A stretch of 64,000 nucleotides of DNA from Lachnospiraceae bacterium (GCA_022763925.1 JALERW010000016.1:1-64000), one strand, 5' to 3'. Positions 1 to 9,038 are shown, counted from the stretch's first letter. Translations and numbers: made by a program. Notes: generated by a model from the letters alone, not told the origin.

Positions 1-360
1 CATCTGGCCGGTTCGACGATTACGCTTACCAGCTGTTCTCTGGCTGTCTGCATGATTTTTGGCCTGGAGCATGGATTTATTGGAACATATCTTCCGTTTA
101 TCCTTATGCTGGGGGTTACGATGGTGGCGGCTCCGGGAGTCCCGGGAGGAGCAGTTATGGCTGCGCTTGGACTTTTAAGCAGCATGCTTGGCTTTGATGA
201 GACGCTTTGTTCCCTCATGATTGCTTTGTATCTGGCACAGGACAGTTTCGGAACTGCCTGCAATGTGACCGGGGACGGGGCCATTGCGGTGCTGGTGGAT
301 GCGCTGACAAAAAAGAGACGGAATATAGTTGAGTCGGATTCTGAGAAAATGAATATATAA
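1..360 (+). CDS. Dicarboxylate/amino acid:cation symporter (SLC1 family), C-terminal fragment
   Basis: The reading frame is open from base 1, so the gene begins outside the window and about 119 C-terminal residues are visible. The segment GSTITLTSC followed by GVPGGAVMAALGLL and DSFGTACNVTGDGAIAVLVD matches the C-terminal transport core of the SLC1/DAACS family, where HP2 and TM8 coordinate substrate and sodium. Proteins of this family are inner-membrane symporters for glutamate, dicarboxylates or small neutral amino acids; substrate cannot be decided from this fragment. It ends with a Lys/Arg-rich tail and is followed by a clear intrinsic terminator. Confidence 0.85.
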   Translation, partial: HLAGSTITLTSCSLAVCMIFGLEHGFIGTYLPFILMLGVTMVAAPGVPGGAVMAALGLLSSMLGFDETLCSLMIALYLAQDSFGTACNVTGDGAIAVLVDALTKKRRNIVESDSEKMNI

Positions 361-384
361 AGTGAATATATGAAGAGGTTTTTA

Positions 385-421
385 ATCCCGTGCAGGAAGA
401 TTCGCTGTGCGGGATTTTTTT
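385..421 (+). terminator. Intrinsic terminator of the symporter gene
   Basis: Ten-base-pair stem ATCCCGTGCA/TGTGCGGGAT (two G-T pairs) followed by seven T. The group II intron begins immediately after the T tract. Confidence 0.85.
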
Positions 422-423
422 GG

Positions 424-1745
424 TTTGCGCGCCATGGGCGCGCTCTAACGGGTGAAAGTCCCGAATACGCCTAAGCAACGAGGAAGTATATAGCTGAACA
501 GCAAGGGTGTCTCTCGCGAAGGTAGAATCTGAAGGAAGCTGTAGGCAAACTCTTGGTCCGACGTACAGAAATCACATTTGAGGCTCAGAAATACGGATGG
601 AAATGGAGTGAAGGGGTGAACAATCAATCAGTCGAAGTACGTTCCACCTCGTAGCCAGAGAAACGTCTGTCGATAACGTCAAAGGCGGCAAAGACAAAAG
701 GGGCAGAAAGGAAACAACGCATGGACACAAGTAGTCTCATGGAGCAGATATTAAGCAACGAAAACCTCAACGCGGCATATCTGCAAGTCGTCAGAAACAA
801 AGGAGCAGCAGGCGTTGACGGAATGGAATACATCGAGTTGCAGAAACACCTTTCGGAAAACGGCGAAATCATTAAGGAACAGTTTCATAACCACGGTTAT
901 GGCTTTCGTCCAAACAGATGTGCACAGCAAGCGGTTATCAAAGCACTGGAAATGCTGAATGATGGGCACAGCTGGATTGTGGATATCGACATGGAAAGGT
1001 TCTTTGATACTGTAGACCATGAAAAGCTGATGACCATTATAGGTCGAACCATCAAAGATGGAGATGTTATTCAATGAACTGGATAAGGAGCTGGAAGCAA
1101 GGGGGCTTGATTTTGTTCGGTATGCAGACGACTGTATCATTATGGTTGGAAGCAGACAGGCGGCAGAACGAGTAATGAGGAGTATTACCCGATATATAGA
1201 GGAGAAACTCGGATTAAAAGTGAATGCGAGCAAGAGCAAAATCGATAAGCCGAAAGGTATAAAGTATCTCGGCTTTGGATTCTACTATGACTCATTTGCC
1301 AAGGAATACAGAGCAAAACCACACGCCAAAGCTGTAGAGAGATTCAAGGCAAGAATGAAAGAATTGACTTGTCGAAGTTGGGGAGTAAATAATGCCCACA
1401 AAGTCAAGAAGCTCAATGAGCTAATTCGGGGCTGGATTAATTACTTTAAAATCGGAAGCATGAAAGGCTTATGTGAGAAACTTGACGCCAACATCAGATA
1501 TCGTTTGCGGATGTGTATCTGGAAGCATTGGAAAACCCCACAGAACAGAGCGAAGAACCTTATAAAACTTGGTATCAGCTACAAAAGAAAGACTAACCCA
1601 ATTCGGATTAGTTTCCATGCTAGATTACTACGTCGAAAGACGAAGCTTAATGTTAAGTTGATTGAACCGCCGTGTACCGAACGGTACGCACGGTGGTGTG
1701 AAAGGTCGGAAATTTCTCGTTACGAGAAATTTCCTCCTACTCGAT
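424..1745 (+). mobile_element. Degenerate group II intron
   Basis: The 5' part contains the domain I signature CTAACGGGTGAAAGTCCCG. The 3' part contains a domain V hairpin (ACCGCCGTG-TACC-GAAC-GGTA-CG-CACGGTGGT, about 1665-1702), then a domain VI hairpin (GGAAATTTCTCG/CGAGAAATTTCC) and the typical end CTCCTACTCGAT. The intron-encoded protein lies between them in domain IV and is broken. The element starts directly after the T tract of a terminator hairpin, the kind of site favoured by class C introns, although I cannot assign the class from the RNA alone. Exact ends are approximate; the 5' end reads GTTTGCG rather than the usual GTGYG. Confidence 0.8.
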
Positions 1746-1753
1746 ACAGCTAA
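721..1753 (+). pseudogene. ltrA: Group II intron reverse transcriptase/maturase, internally deleted and frameshifted
   Basis: The N-terminal piece (721-1077) has the family start NKGAAGVDGM, SYGFRPN-like GYGFRPNR and the RT motif A segment DIDMERFFDTVDH. The C-terminal piece (about 1058-1753) has FVRYADDC with the YADD catalytic motif and a GIIM maturase domain (RSWGVNNAHKVKKLNELIRG, then W-N-YF). Two blocks are missing relative to intact family members. One is the stretch before FHNHGYGFRPNR that normally carries PVRRVxIPK and the template-binding region. The other lies between motif A and YADD and contains the TPQGG motif; the second junction also shifts frame. The protein cannot be an active reverse transcriptase. 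Confidence 0.85.
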
Positions 1754-1798
1754 TATTCATGAACCAAGAATGATTTGTAAAAATTGCAAAAAAAGGTA

Positions 1799-1827
1799 TT
1801 TACAAAATTCATAAATTAGTTTAATAT
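1799..1827 (+). promoter_or_regulatory. Promoter of the kinase/ABC transporter operon
   Basis: TTTACA, 17-base spacer, TAATAT. The hexamer pair and spacing are identical to those of the promoter before the SIS gene at 13571. Confidence 0.7.
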
Positions 1828-1833
1828 ACCAAT
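1823..1833 (+). promoter_or_regulatory. Candidate operator AATATACCAAT overlapping the -10
   Basis: This 11-mer overlaps the -10 box. Its TATACCA core recurs twice before the minus-strand SIS gene (11773-11804) and twice before the GntR gene (11921-11958), in either orientation. Operator function is inference from repetition and position. Confidence 0.5.
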
Positions 1834-1901
1834 ATAAGCATAAGACAATACATGACAACTAAGGACAACACAATACAAATATAAAGAAAGGGAAAAGGAA
1901 A

Positions 1902-2849
1902 ATGAAGAAAGAATATGATTTGCTGACAGTCGGTTTCCCTATGGTAGAAATAATGAGGAAAGAAAGAGGAGTAACATTTGGCGAGGTTGGAGATTTTGTC
2001 GGCCCATACCCGAGTGCAGATACATGTATTCTTCTGGATGTAGCAGCCAGGCTGGGAGCAAGATGCTGTTTCCTGGGAGTCACTGCAGAGGATACATATG
2101 GGGATGTAGTAATGAACCGTCTAAAAGCAGACGGAGTGGATGTCTCATATGTCCGTACGATTCCTCAGAAAGATACAACGATAGTGTTTGTGAGATATGA
2201 AGAAGATGGAACGAGAGAGTATCTTCCCAGCTTTGCCGATACGGTATCTATAGAGTTTTGCCCGGATGATATTGATCCTGAAGTGGTAAAAAAGGCCAGG
2301 TGCGTTCATTTTAGCGGAGAAGTTATTATGATCTGTGCGGATGATAAGAGGAGGAGAGCTCTTTTAAAACTTCTTGAAAGTATAGATGAGGATACGCTGG
2401 TAAGTCTGGATCCCAATTTTACGGAGTGGAATACAGATGTAAAAAAAATGCTGGCACCTTTTGTTGATCGGGCAAATATTTTGTTTCCCAGTGAAGGCGA
2501 GGCAAGCCGCATGATGGAAATGGATACAGATGAAGAAGCGTGCACGTTGCTGGCTGAACAGGGAAAAATCGTTGCATATAAAAGAGGTAAAAATGGATGT
2601 GAGATTTATTCCGGAAAAGAAAAACTGCATGCAGATGCTTTTGTCATTAAAGAAGTTGATCCTACAGGATGTGGAGATTCCTTCTGCGCCGGATTCCTGA
2701 CAGGTATTCTGGAGGGGCTGCCTCTGGAAAGGGCGGGGAAGCTGGCTAATGCGGCAGGAGCTCTTCAGGCAACCAGATTAGGACCAATGGAAGGGGCAAT
2801 GTATCGTAAGGATGTGGAAGATTTTATAAAGGAACGGGAATGTGAATAA
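1902..2849 (+). CDS. PfkB-family carbohydrate kinase
   Basis: The 315-residue protein has the ribokinase fold signature: an N-terminal sugar-binding region with GARCCFLGVTAEDTYGD, and near residue 255 DPTGCGDSFCAGFLTG, the anion hole and catalytic Asp of PfkB kinases. The family phosphorylates sugars or sugar derivatives in the cytoplasm using ATP. The start is set by GAAAGGGAAAAGGAAA. It is first in an operon with a monosaccharide ABC transporter and its end overlaps the preferred start region of the ATPase gene. In Frl/Fra-type loci a PfkB kinase phosphorylates an imported Amadori compound before an SIS-domain deglycase cleaves it; two such deglycase-like genes lie 9-12 kb downstream. The specific substrate is not readable from sequence. 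Confidence 0.85.
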   Translation: MKKEYDLLTVGFPMVEIMRKERGVTFGEVGDFVGPYPSADTCILLDVAARLGARCCFLGVTAEDTYGDVVMNRLKADGVDVSYVRTIPQKDTTIVFVRYEEDGTREYLPSFADTVSIEFCPDDIDPEVVKKARCVHFSGEVIMICADDKRRRALLKLLESIDEDTLVSLDPNFTEWNTDVKKMLAPFVDRANILFPSEGEASRMMEMDTDEEACTLLAEQGKIVAYKRGKNGCEIYSGKEKLHADAFVIKEVDPTGCGDSFCAGFLTGILEGLPLERAGKLANAAGALQATRLGPMEGAMYRKDVEDFIKERECE

Positions 2850-2868
2850 AGACGAAAAGGAGAAACAT

Positions 2869-4401
2869 ATGGAAGAAGATTACATTTTGCAGGCAAAAGG
2901 CGTCATAAAAAAGTTCGGAAATATTGCAGCGCTGAAACGTGTGGATCTGAATGTCAGGCGTGGTGAAGTTCATGTTTTATGTGGAGAGAATGGCGCGGGA
3001 AAATCTACGTTGATGAATATTATCAGTGGGGTTTATCCATATGGAGAATATGAAGGGCAGCTCTTTTATGAGGGAGAAGAATGCAAATTTAAAAGTATTC
3101 GGGAAAGCGAGAGTAGAGGAATTGCAATTATTCACCAGCAGCTTGCACTGATTCCGCAGCTTTCTATTGCTGAGAATATATTTGCAGGAAATGAGAACAG
3201 CACCAGAGGCGTGATTGATTGGGGATTGACAAATCGTCGTGCAAAAGAAGTTATGGAGCGTGTTGGACTCAGAGAAGACCCGGAAACTCTTGTACAGGAT
3301 ATCGGAGTTGGAAAACAGCAGCTTGTTGAAATCTGCAAAGCTATTTCCAAAGATGTAAAACTGTTGATTCTGGATGAGCCGACAGCGGCGCTGACGGATG
3401 AAGAAAGTGACAAACTTCTGGAATTGATTAAGGTATTTCAAAAAGAAGGTATCACTTCAATTTTGATCACGCATAAGCTTAGAGAAATCAGCCGGGTATG
3501 TAATTCCATTACCATATTAAGGGATGGTGAGACGATTGTTACCTGGGATGCAAATAAGGATGAAATTACGGAAGACCATATTGTAAAAGCGATGGTTGGG
3601 CGGGAAATGACCAATCGATTTCCGCCAAGGGAATCGCACAGAGGGGATAAGATGTTTGAGATCCGTAATTGGAATGTATATAGTCCTATTGATGCATCGA
3701 AGCAGATTTTGAAGGATATTAATATCTACGTTCGTAAAGGGGAAGTTCTGGGGATTGCAGGACTTATGGGGGCTGGACGAACCGAACTGGCAATGAGTGT
3801 TTTTGGAAAAAGTTATGGAACAAACATCAGCGGAGAACTGTATAAAGAAGGGAAGCAGATTCGCATTAATGATGTTGCGGATGCAATAAAGCAAAAGATT
3901 GCGTATGTTTCAGAAGACAGGCACGCTTATGGTGCAGTTGCAAATTTGTCGATTACGAAAAATATTACGTTGCCCAGCCTGAAAAAATATGTACATGGAA
4001 TAAGTATCGATGAAAATGAAGAAACAGCAGCTGCAAACAGATGTAAAGAGATGCTGCATATCAAATGCAGGGATGTGGATCAGGCCATTTCCAATTTGTC
4101 AGGTGGAAATCAGCAAAAAGTAATCTTGAGCAAATGGGTATTATGCGATTCGGATGTACTGATTTTGGACGAGCCCACCAGAGGTATCGATGTGGGTGCG
4201 AAATATGAAATATATGAAATTGTAAATGAATTGGTAGCGAAGGGTAAATCAGTAATATTTATTTCTTCTGATATGCCGGAAATTCTTGGTATGTGTGACA
4301 GGGTATATGTACTGAACGAAGGAGAAGTTGCAGGAGAACTGGAAGGTCAGGATATTACACAGGTAAATACGATGAAGATTATTATGAGCAAGGGGGCATA
4401 A
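2869..4401 (+). CDS. Monosaccharide ABC transporter ATP-binding protein (RbsA/MmsA type)
   Basis: Two fused nucleotide-binding domains in 510 residues. The first has Walker A GENGAGKST, signature-like VGKQQLVEI and Walker B LLILDEPTAAL. The second has a degenerate Walker A (GLMGAGRTEL), signature LSGGNQQKV and LILDEPTRGIDVGAK. This layout is typical of RbsA/XylG/MglA proteins of carbohydrate uptake type 2 transporters. The ORF track begins at a GTG at 2842, but AAAAGGAG sits six bases before ATG 2869, so I prefer that start. It powers uptake with the adjacent permease and binding protein. Confidence 0.9.
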   Translation: MEEDYILQAKGVIKKFGNIAALKRVDLNVRRGEVHVLCGENGAGKSTLMNIISGVYPYGEYEGQLFYEGEECKFKSIRESESRGIAIIHQQLALIPQLSIAENIFAGNENSTRGVIDWGLTNRRAKEVMERVGLREDPETLVQDIGVGKQQLVEICKAISKDVKLLILDEPTAALTDEESDKLLELIKVFQKEGITSILITHKLREISRVCNSITILRDGETIVTWDANKDEITEDHIVKAMVGREMTNRFPPRESHRGDKMFEIRNWNVYSPIDASKQILKDINIYVRKGEVLGIAGLMGAGRTELAMSVFGKSYGTNISGELYKEGKQIRINDVADAIKQKIAYVSEDRHAYGAVANLSITKNITLPSLKKYVHGISIDENEETAAANRCKEMLHIKCRDVDQAISNLSGGNQQKVILSKWVLCDSDVLILDEPTRGIDVGAKYEIYEIVNELVAKGKSVIFISSDMPEILGMCDRVYVLNEGEVAGELEGQDITQVNTMKIIMSKGA

Positions 4402-4406
4402 CAGAA

Positions 4407-5576
4407 ATGAAAGAAGGAAAGAGAAGTCTGTTTGGAGGGAATCTCCGTCAGATGGGCATGGTTATTGCGTTAGTGGTTATTACGATTGTATTTGGTGTTC
4501 TGACAAAAGGCACATTGTTCCGGCCAATGAATATCAGCAACATTTTTATGCAGAACAGCTTTGAGATTATTTTGGCAATAGGAATGTTTTTCTGTATGCT
4601 GACCGGAGGAAATGTGGACCTGTCAGTGGGGTCTGTTGTGGGTCTTTCCGGGGCAGTTATGGCTGTGCTGACATTGAATTACAATATTCCTACCAGCGTG
4701 GCAGTTGTAATGACGCTGCTCACCGGAATTATTGTGGGTGGAGTTCAGGCAGGATTTATTGCGTTTTTGAAAGTGCCTCCGTTTATTGCGACTCTTGCAG
4801 GAGAACTGGTATGCAGAGGCTTGTGTCAGCTGATTCTGGGTGGTCAGACACTTTCTCCTTTCAGTGAAGGCTTCCAGTTTTTTGCCAATGGATTTGTGGC
4901 GAGAAACGTAAAGGTTGGGAATTTGAATGTATTTTGCATGGTGGTTTTTGTTTTAACCTCTGCTGCACTGATTTTATCTGAACTGAACAAACGTAAAAAT
5001 CGTCAGAAGCATGGATTTATCGTATCACCGGTTTCTATCATGACCATCAAGCTTGTTTGCATTATTGCAGTAACAGCATTTATTCTGTTCAGCCTTTCTG
5101 CGTATAATGGTGTTCCGTTTATTCTTATCGTAATGGCGGCGCTGACACTCATCTACTCTTTTATTGCGGGAAAAACAACAATAGGGCGCCATATTTACAT
5201 GATGGGAGGAAATCCAAATGCAGCAAAGCTCTCTGGTGTACGTACACAATGGATGATGTTTATCGTGTATGTAAATTCAGCATTAATGGCCACTGTTGCA
5301 GGCTTGGCCGTTACAGGACGATTAAATGCGGCAACTCCAAAGGCAGGAACAGGATATGAGCTGGATGCTATTGCGGCATGTACAATCGGAGGCGTTGCCG
5401 GAGCAACAGGTAGCGTTATGGGTGCCGTGCTGGGTGCGTGTGTTATGGCAATTCTTAATAATGGAATGTCCATTCTGGGACTTGGAACTGATTTACAGCA
5501 GGTTATCAAAGGTTGCATCCTTTTGTTGGCTGTGACTTTCGATATATATCTTAAAAACAAAGCAAAAAACAATTAG
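4407..5576 (+). CDS. Monosaccharide ABC transporter permease (XylH/MmsB type)
   Basis: A hydrophobic protein of 389 residues with the BPD_transp_2 features NVDLSVGSVVGLSGAV and, near the C terminus, CTIGGVAGATGSVMGAVLGA. It is longer than RbsC (about 320), with an extra loop and membrane span in the middle (around residues 195-240), as seen in XylH and the multiple-monosaccharide permeases. It starts five bases after the ATPase stop and is followed after 11 bases by the binding protein, a standard three-gene importer. Confidence 0.88.
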   Translation: MKEGKRSLFGGNLRQMGMVIALVVITIVFGVLTKGTLFRPMNISNIFMQNSFEIILAIGMFFCMLTGGNVDLSVGSVVGLSGAVMAVLTLNYNIPTSVAVVMTLLTGIIVGGVQAGFIAFLKVPPFIATLAGELVCRGLCQLILGGQTLSPFSEGFQFFANGFVARNVKVGNLNVFCMVVFVLTSAALILSELNKRKNRQKHGFIVSPVSIMTIKLVCIIAVTAFILFSLSAYNGVPFILIVMAALTLIYSFIAGKTTIGRHIYMMGGNPNAAKLSGVRTQWMMFIVYVNSALMATVAGLAVTGRLNAATPKAGTGYELDAIAACTIGGVAGATGSVMGAVLGACVMAILNNGMSILGLGTDLQQVIKGCILLLAVTFDIYLKNKAKNN

Positions 5577-5587
5577 GAGGGAAAAAC

Positions 5588-6730
5588 ATGAAAAAGCTTG
5601 TAGCATTACTTTTGACAGCTGCTATGGTATTCAGCCTTGCAGCATGCGGCTCTTCCGACAGCGCATCTGATTCATCCAATGGTGGAGATTCCTCGGCAAG
5701 TGCATCTGAGGAAAAAGCGGATTCCGGAGAAAAGAAGACCATAGGAATTACTCTTCCGACCCAGGAACTGGCGCGTTGTCTGAAAGACCAGGAATATATG
5801 ACGGCATTCCTGGAAGAAAAAGGATACAATGTTGATGTACAGTTTGCAAAGGGCGATGCAGCTACGCAGGTTAATATTATTGAGAACATGATCACCAGCG
5901 GAGTGGATGGGATTATCATTTCTCCATGGGATGGAGGTGCACTGACAAAGGCTGTTGAAGAATGTCATGATGCTGGAATCCCGGTTATTGCATATGATGC
6001 AAATGTGTTGAACACACCATACATTGATTATTTTGTAACCGATGATCTGGTGGGGATCGGAAGACAGCAGGCACAATTTATTATCGATACACTGGGTGTA
6101 GAGAATAGTGATAAGAGTTTTAATATTGAATTATTCGGCGGAGACTTTGGTGATGCATCTGCTAAGCTGTTCTGGAGCGGCGCTGAGGAAGTATTGACAC
6201 CTTACATTGAGTCTGGAAAGTTGGTTGTAGTGTCTGGTCAGACAGATTATGACACCTGCGCGATTGCTGAATGGAGTGCAACAAAAGCACAGAGCCGTAT
6301 GGACACTCTGTTATCTACATATTATACAGATAAGCATATAGATGCAGTTCTTACTCAGAATGATGATCTGGCAGCAGGGGCCATTTCTGCATTGAAATCT
6401 GTTGGTTATGGAGTAGAAGATATGCCTATGCCTGTAATTACCGGAATGGATTGCACCATATCTGCATTGAAATCGATTCATGCAGGAGACCAGAGTATGA
6501 CGATTTATAAAGATATCCGTCAGCTTTCGAAACATGCATCCGATATCATTGACTGTCTTATAAAGGGAGAAGAGCCTGACTTAAGCGATGTGGAATTTAC
6601 TACCTATGATAATGGGGTAAAAGAAGTGACTGCAACCAAGGTTCCGTCCCTGGTACTTACCAATGATAATATGCAGGAATTGGTATTCGATTCTGGTTAT
6701 TATACAGAGGAAGAAGTAGGACTTGAATAA
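5588..6730 (+). CDS. Sugar ABC transporter substrate-binding lipoprotein (ChvE/XylF type)
   Basis: The protein has a lipoprotein signal ending in FSLAACGSS, a Ser/Asp/Glu-rich linker, then a type I periplasmic-binding fold (KKTIGITLPTQELARCLKDQ, DGIIISPWDGGAL, AYDANVL, VLTQNDDLAAGAISAL). The wording of the motifs resembles the multiple-monosaccharide binding proteins of the ChvE group. AGGAGG lies 7-8 bases before the ATG. It would capture the sugar or sugar derivative outside the membrane and hand it to the adjacent permease. Confidence 0.88.
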   Translation: MKKLVALLLTAAMVFSLAACGSSDSASDSSNGGDSSASASEEKADSGEKKTIGITLPTQELARCLKDQEYMTAFLEEKGYNVDVQFAKGDAATQVNIIENMITSGVDGIIISPWDGGALTKAVEECHDAGIPVIAYDANVLNTPYIDYFVTDDLVGIGRQQAQFIIDTLGVENSDKSFNIELFGGDFGDASAKLFWSGAEEVLTPYIESGKLVVVSGQTDYDTCAIAEWSATKAQSRMDTLLSTYYTDKHIDAVLTQNDDLAAGAISALKSVGYGVEDMPMPVITGMDCTISALKSIHAGDQSMTIYKDIRQLSKHASDIIDCLIKGEEPDLSDVEFTTYDNGVKEVTATKVPSLVLTNDNMQELVFDSGYYTEEEVGLE

Positions 6731-6743
6731 ATAAGAAATTATT

Positions 6744-6775
6744 GATACAGGGCCTGCTCAGGCAGGCCCTGTATC
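6744..6775 (+). terminator. Perfect 14-bp intra-operon hairpin
   Basis: GATACAGGGCCTGC, loop TCAG, then the exact reverse complement. No T tract follows on the + strand, so it more likely stabilises the binding-protein mRNA end or weakens read-through than acts as a full terminator. Confidence 0.6.
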
Positions 6776-6795
6776 AGGATTATGAGGGATTAGAG

Positions 6796-7617
6796 ATGAA
6801 AATAGAACAGTTTGCTGCGATGAATATGGTTTATCAGCGATATACATTTTCTTACTTTTTAGATTCCATAGAACGAATGGGAGTCAAGAATTTCGAGCTT
6901 TGGGCAGGGGCGCCTCATTTAAATAATTATATTTCTTCCCTTTCAGATGCAGCAGCTGTGCGCAGAGAAGTAGAACGAAGAAATATGCGTATTGTATGCT
7001 TTACGCCAGAACAGGTAATGTATCCGCATAATATAGCTGCGTCCAATCGGGAACTTCGTAAATTTAGTCTGGACTATTTTTTTAAGTATATTGATATGGC
7101 AGCAGAAGCAGGAGCAGATAAAATGCTTTGCTGCTCTGGCTGGGGAGATTATGATCAGCCGGTAGAAGAAGCATGGAAACGATCGGTAGACGGGTTGTAT
7201 CAAATGGCTGATCGGGCACAAAAAGCAGGGATTACGCTTGCATTTGAAATACTGCAGACTATGGAGTGTAATCTGGTATATAATCTGCCGACAACGAAAC
7301 GAATGATGGATGAAGTGGTTCATCCCAATTTTAAGTTATGTGTAGATACTGTTCCTATGAGGGTATTTCACAATACATTGAAAGATTTTTTTGAAGAATT
7401 TAAAAACCGTATCTGTCATTTGCATTTGACAGATGGAAATCCGTCTGGACACGTTCCGCTTGGGCTGGGGACAACACCGATAGCGGAGCATCTGGAATTT
7501 ATGGATCTCTACGGATATGATGGTTACGTGACTCTGGAAATAGGTGACAGTTCCTGGTGGCCGAGGCCGGAAGAGGCAACCAGAACTGCTTTTGATACAT
7601 TGAAAAAATATTTGTAA
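6796..7617 (+). CDS. Sugar phosphate isomerase/epimerase family TIM-barrel protein (FrlC-like)
   Basis: The track start (6742, TTG) lies inside the upstream hairpin; ATG 6796 with TATGAGGG upstream gives a normal N terminus. The 273-residue product has the AP_endonuc_2/xylose isomerase-like fold with metal-site features FEIL (Glu), CVDTVP (Asp), HLHLTDG and VTLEIGD. Length and order of motifs (FELWAGAPHL, CFTPEQ, YPHN) recall fructoselysine 3-epimerase FrlC and ketose 3-epimerases. The likely role is isomerising or epimerising the imported sugar derivative; the reaction is inference. Confidence 0.72.
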   Translation: MKIEQFAAMNMVYQRYTFSYFLDSIERMGVKNFELWAGAPHLNNYISSLSDAAAVRREVERRNMRIVCFTPEQVMYPHNIAASNRELRKFSLDYFFKYIDMAAEAGADKMLCCSGWGDYDQPVEEAWKRSVDGLYQMADRAQKAGITLAFEILQTMECNLVYNLPTTKRMMDEVVHPNFKLCVDTVPMRVFHNTLKDFFEEFKNRICHLHLTDGNPSGHVPLGLGTTPIAEHLEFMDLYGYDGYVTLEIGDSSWWPRPEEATRTAFDTLKKYL

Positions 7618-7648
7618 AGGATAGAAAAGAGAAGGGTGGAGAATTTTT

Positions 7649-8527
7649 ATGGGATTGACGATCGACATCAATACACATCCATATTTGTTTTCTGATGTAT
7701 GTGATACAGAAGAAAAGGAGCGATTTGCAATTGAGATCACAGGTCTATATCACAGTGGCGTGGGTTCTATGGCTTCTCAGTTTGCACGTTTGGATTGTGC
7801 AAAAATAGACCGATGTGTGTTAAGCCCGCTGGATTTAACAACGACGCGGGGAAGATGGCTTAACACAAATGAAGAAGTGAAAACACTGGAGGAAAAATAT
7901 CCGGATCGATTTATCGGATTTGCCAGTGTGGATCCCCGAAGAGAGGATGCAGCAGAGGTACTGGAAGATGCATTCACAAGACTGGGATTAAAAGGTTTGT
8001 ATATTTTTCCGGCACTTCAGGATTTTAATCCAAAAGAAGCCTATATGAAACCGCTGTTTGAAGTGTGCTTAAAATATGACAGGCCAATTATTTCAGATTG
8101 CGGCTGCTCTCCTTATCCGGGATTGCTTACAACATATGCGCATCCCATGTTATGGGAAGAGACGGCACTTAGATATCCGAAACTTAGAATATGCCTTACA
8201 CGGTTTGGATGGCCATGGAACAGGGAAGTGTGTATGCTGATGCTGCGCTATCGGAATATTTACACAGATACTTCTATCATTTATCTGGATGATTCCAGAC
8301 AGATGTATCATCAGATGTTTGAAGTGGATATGGGACCGAAGTGGATTGATCGCGGCTTCCGGCATCAGGTAATGTTTGGATCCGGAGATCCGGGGCTGGA
8401 ACAGATACGTCAGGTTAATGCAATACGTGCATTAAATTACAGAGAATCTACACTGGAAAACATTCTTGGCAAAAATGCGCTGGAATTTATGGGGTTTGAA
8501 AAGGAGATGAGATGGGTAAATGACTAG
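7649..8527 (+). CDS. Amidohydrolase-2 family TIM-barrel protein
   Basis: A protein of 292 residues. It contains FIGFASVDPRRED, KGLYIFPALQDFNP, PIISDCGCSP and, near the end, VMFGSGDPG, the arrangement seen in PF04909-type amidohydrolases, with the last Asp/Gly-Ser-Asp as the metal/catalytic region. The N-terminal metal motif, usually DxHxH, reads DINTH, so the first His is replaced by Asn. The gene overlaps yjbQ by eight bases (ATGACTAG). It could hydrolyse or decarboxylate an intermediate of the sugar pathway; no substrate can be named. Confidence 0.65.
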   Translation: MGLTIDINTHPYLFSDVCDTEEKERFAIEITGLYHSGVGSMASQFARLDCAKIDRCVLSPLDLTTTRGRWLNTNEEVKTLEEKYPDRFIGFASVDPRREDAAEVLEDAFTRLGLKGLYIFPALQDFNPKEAYMKPLFEVCLKYDRPIISDCGCSPYPGLLTTYAHPMLWEETALRYPKLRICLTRFGWPWNREVCMLMLRYRNIYTDTSIIYLDDSRQMYHQMFEVDMGPKWIDRGFRHQVMFGSGDPGLEQIRQVNAIRALNYRESTLENILGKNALEFMGFEKEMRWVND

Positions 8528-8948
8528 TGTACAGACATTTACGATACAGACAACAGAATATAATCAGTTCATTTTGATTACTGAAAAGGTTGAGGAACTG
8601 GTAAGAAAAAGTGGAATAAAAAATGGAGTGGTATTTGTTATTACCAATCATACGACAACTGGAATTACCGTAAATGAAGCGTTGGAATGTCTTGAGGATG
8701 ATTTTAAAAATTTCCTTGCCCGCCTTGCACCTGATGATGGTGATTATAACCACGCGAGGTTTTTGATGTCTTATGGTGCGATGGCAAATAATGCTCCGGG
8801 ACATTTGAAGAGCCTGTTATGTGGAAATCACTGTATTTTTAATGTGATTGAGGGGGAATTAAAGCGTCGTTTTGCACAGGAAATATATTTTTGCGAATTT
8901 GATGGTCCGCAGGAAAGAGGAATTACAGTGACTGTTATGGGAGATTAA
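8520..8948 (+). CDS. YjbQ family (UPF0047) protein
   Basis: The 142-residue protein carries the family core: NHTTTGITVNEAL, then DGDYNHARF and APGHLKSLL (conserved His residues), and FCEFDGPQERGITVTV at the end. UPF0047 proteins form small trimers; weak thiamine-phosphate synthase activity has been reported for some, but their true role is unsettled. Translation is coupled to the amidohydrolase gene by overlap. Its presence in a sugar-derivative operon is notable and may point to a role in handling a phosphorylated or metal-bound intermediate, which is inference. Confidence 0.85.
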   Translation: MTSVQTFTIQTTEYNQFILITEKVEELVRKSGIKNGVVFVITNHTTTGITVNEALECLEDDFKNFLARLAPDDGDYNHARFLMSYGAMANNAPGHLKSLLCGNHCIFNVIEGELKRRFAQEIYFCEFDGPQERGITVTVMGD

Positions 8949-8977
8949 AAAGTTGCTGTGAAAGGCTGGAAAGAAAC

Positions 8978-8990
8978 GGTAATATGATGT
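8978..8990 (+). promoter_or_regulatory. Candidate autoregulatory operator GGTAATATGATGT
   Basis: The 13-mer occurs 49 bases upstream of the GntR start at 9039. It recurs with one change (GGTAATATGATAT) upstream of the paralogous GntR gene on the minus strand (16321-16333). A -10-like TATAAT lies at 8991-8996, directly after it. Confidence 0.5.
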
Positions 8991-9038
8991 ATAATAACTA
9001 CGTATAATTTGTTATTTATTAGAAAAGGAAGAAATCAT

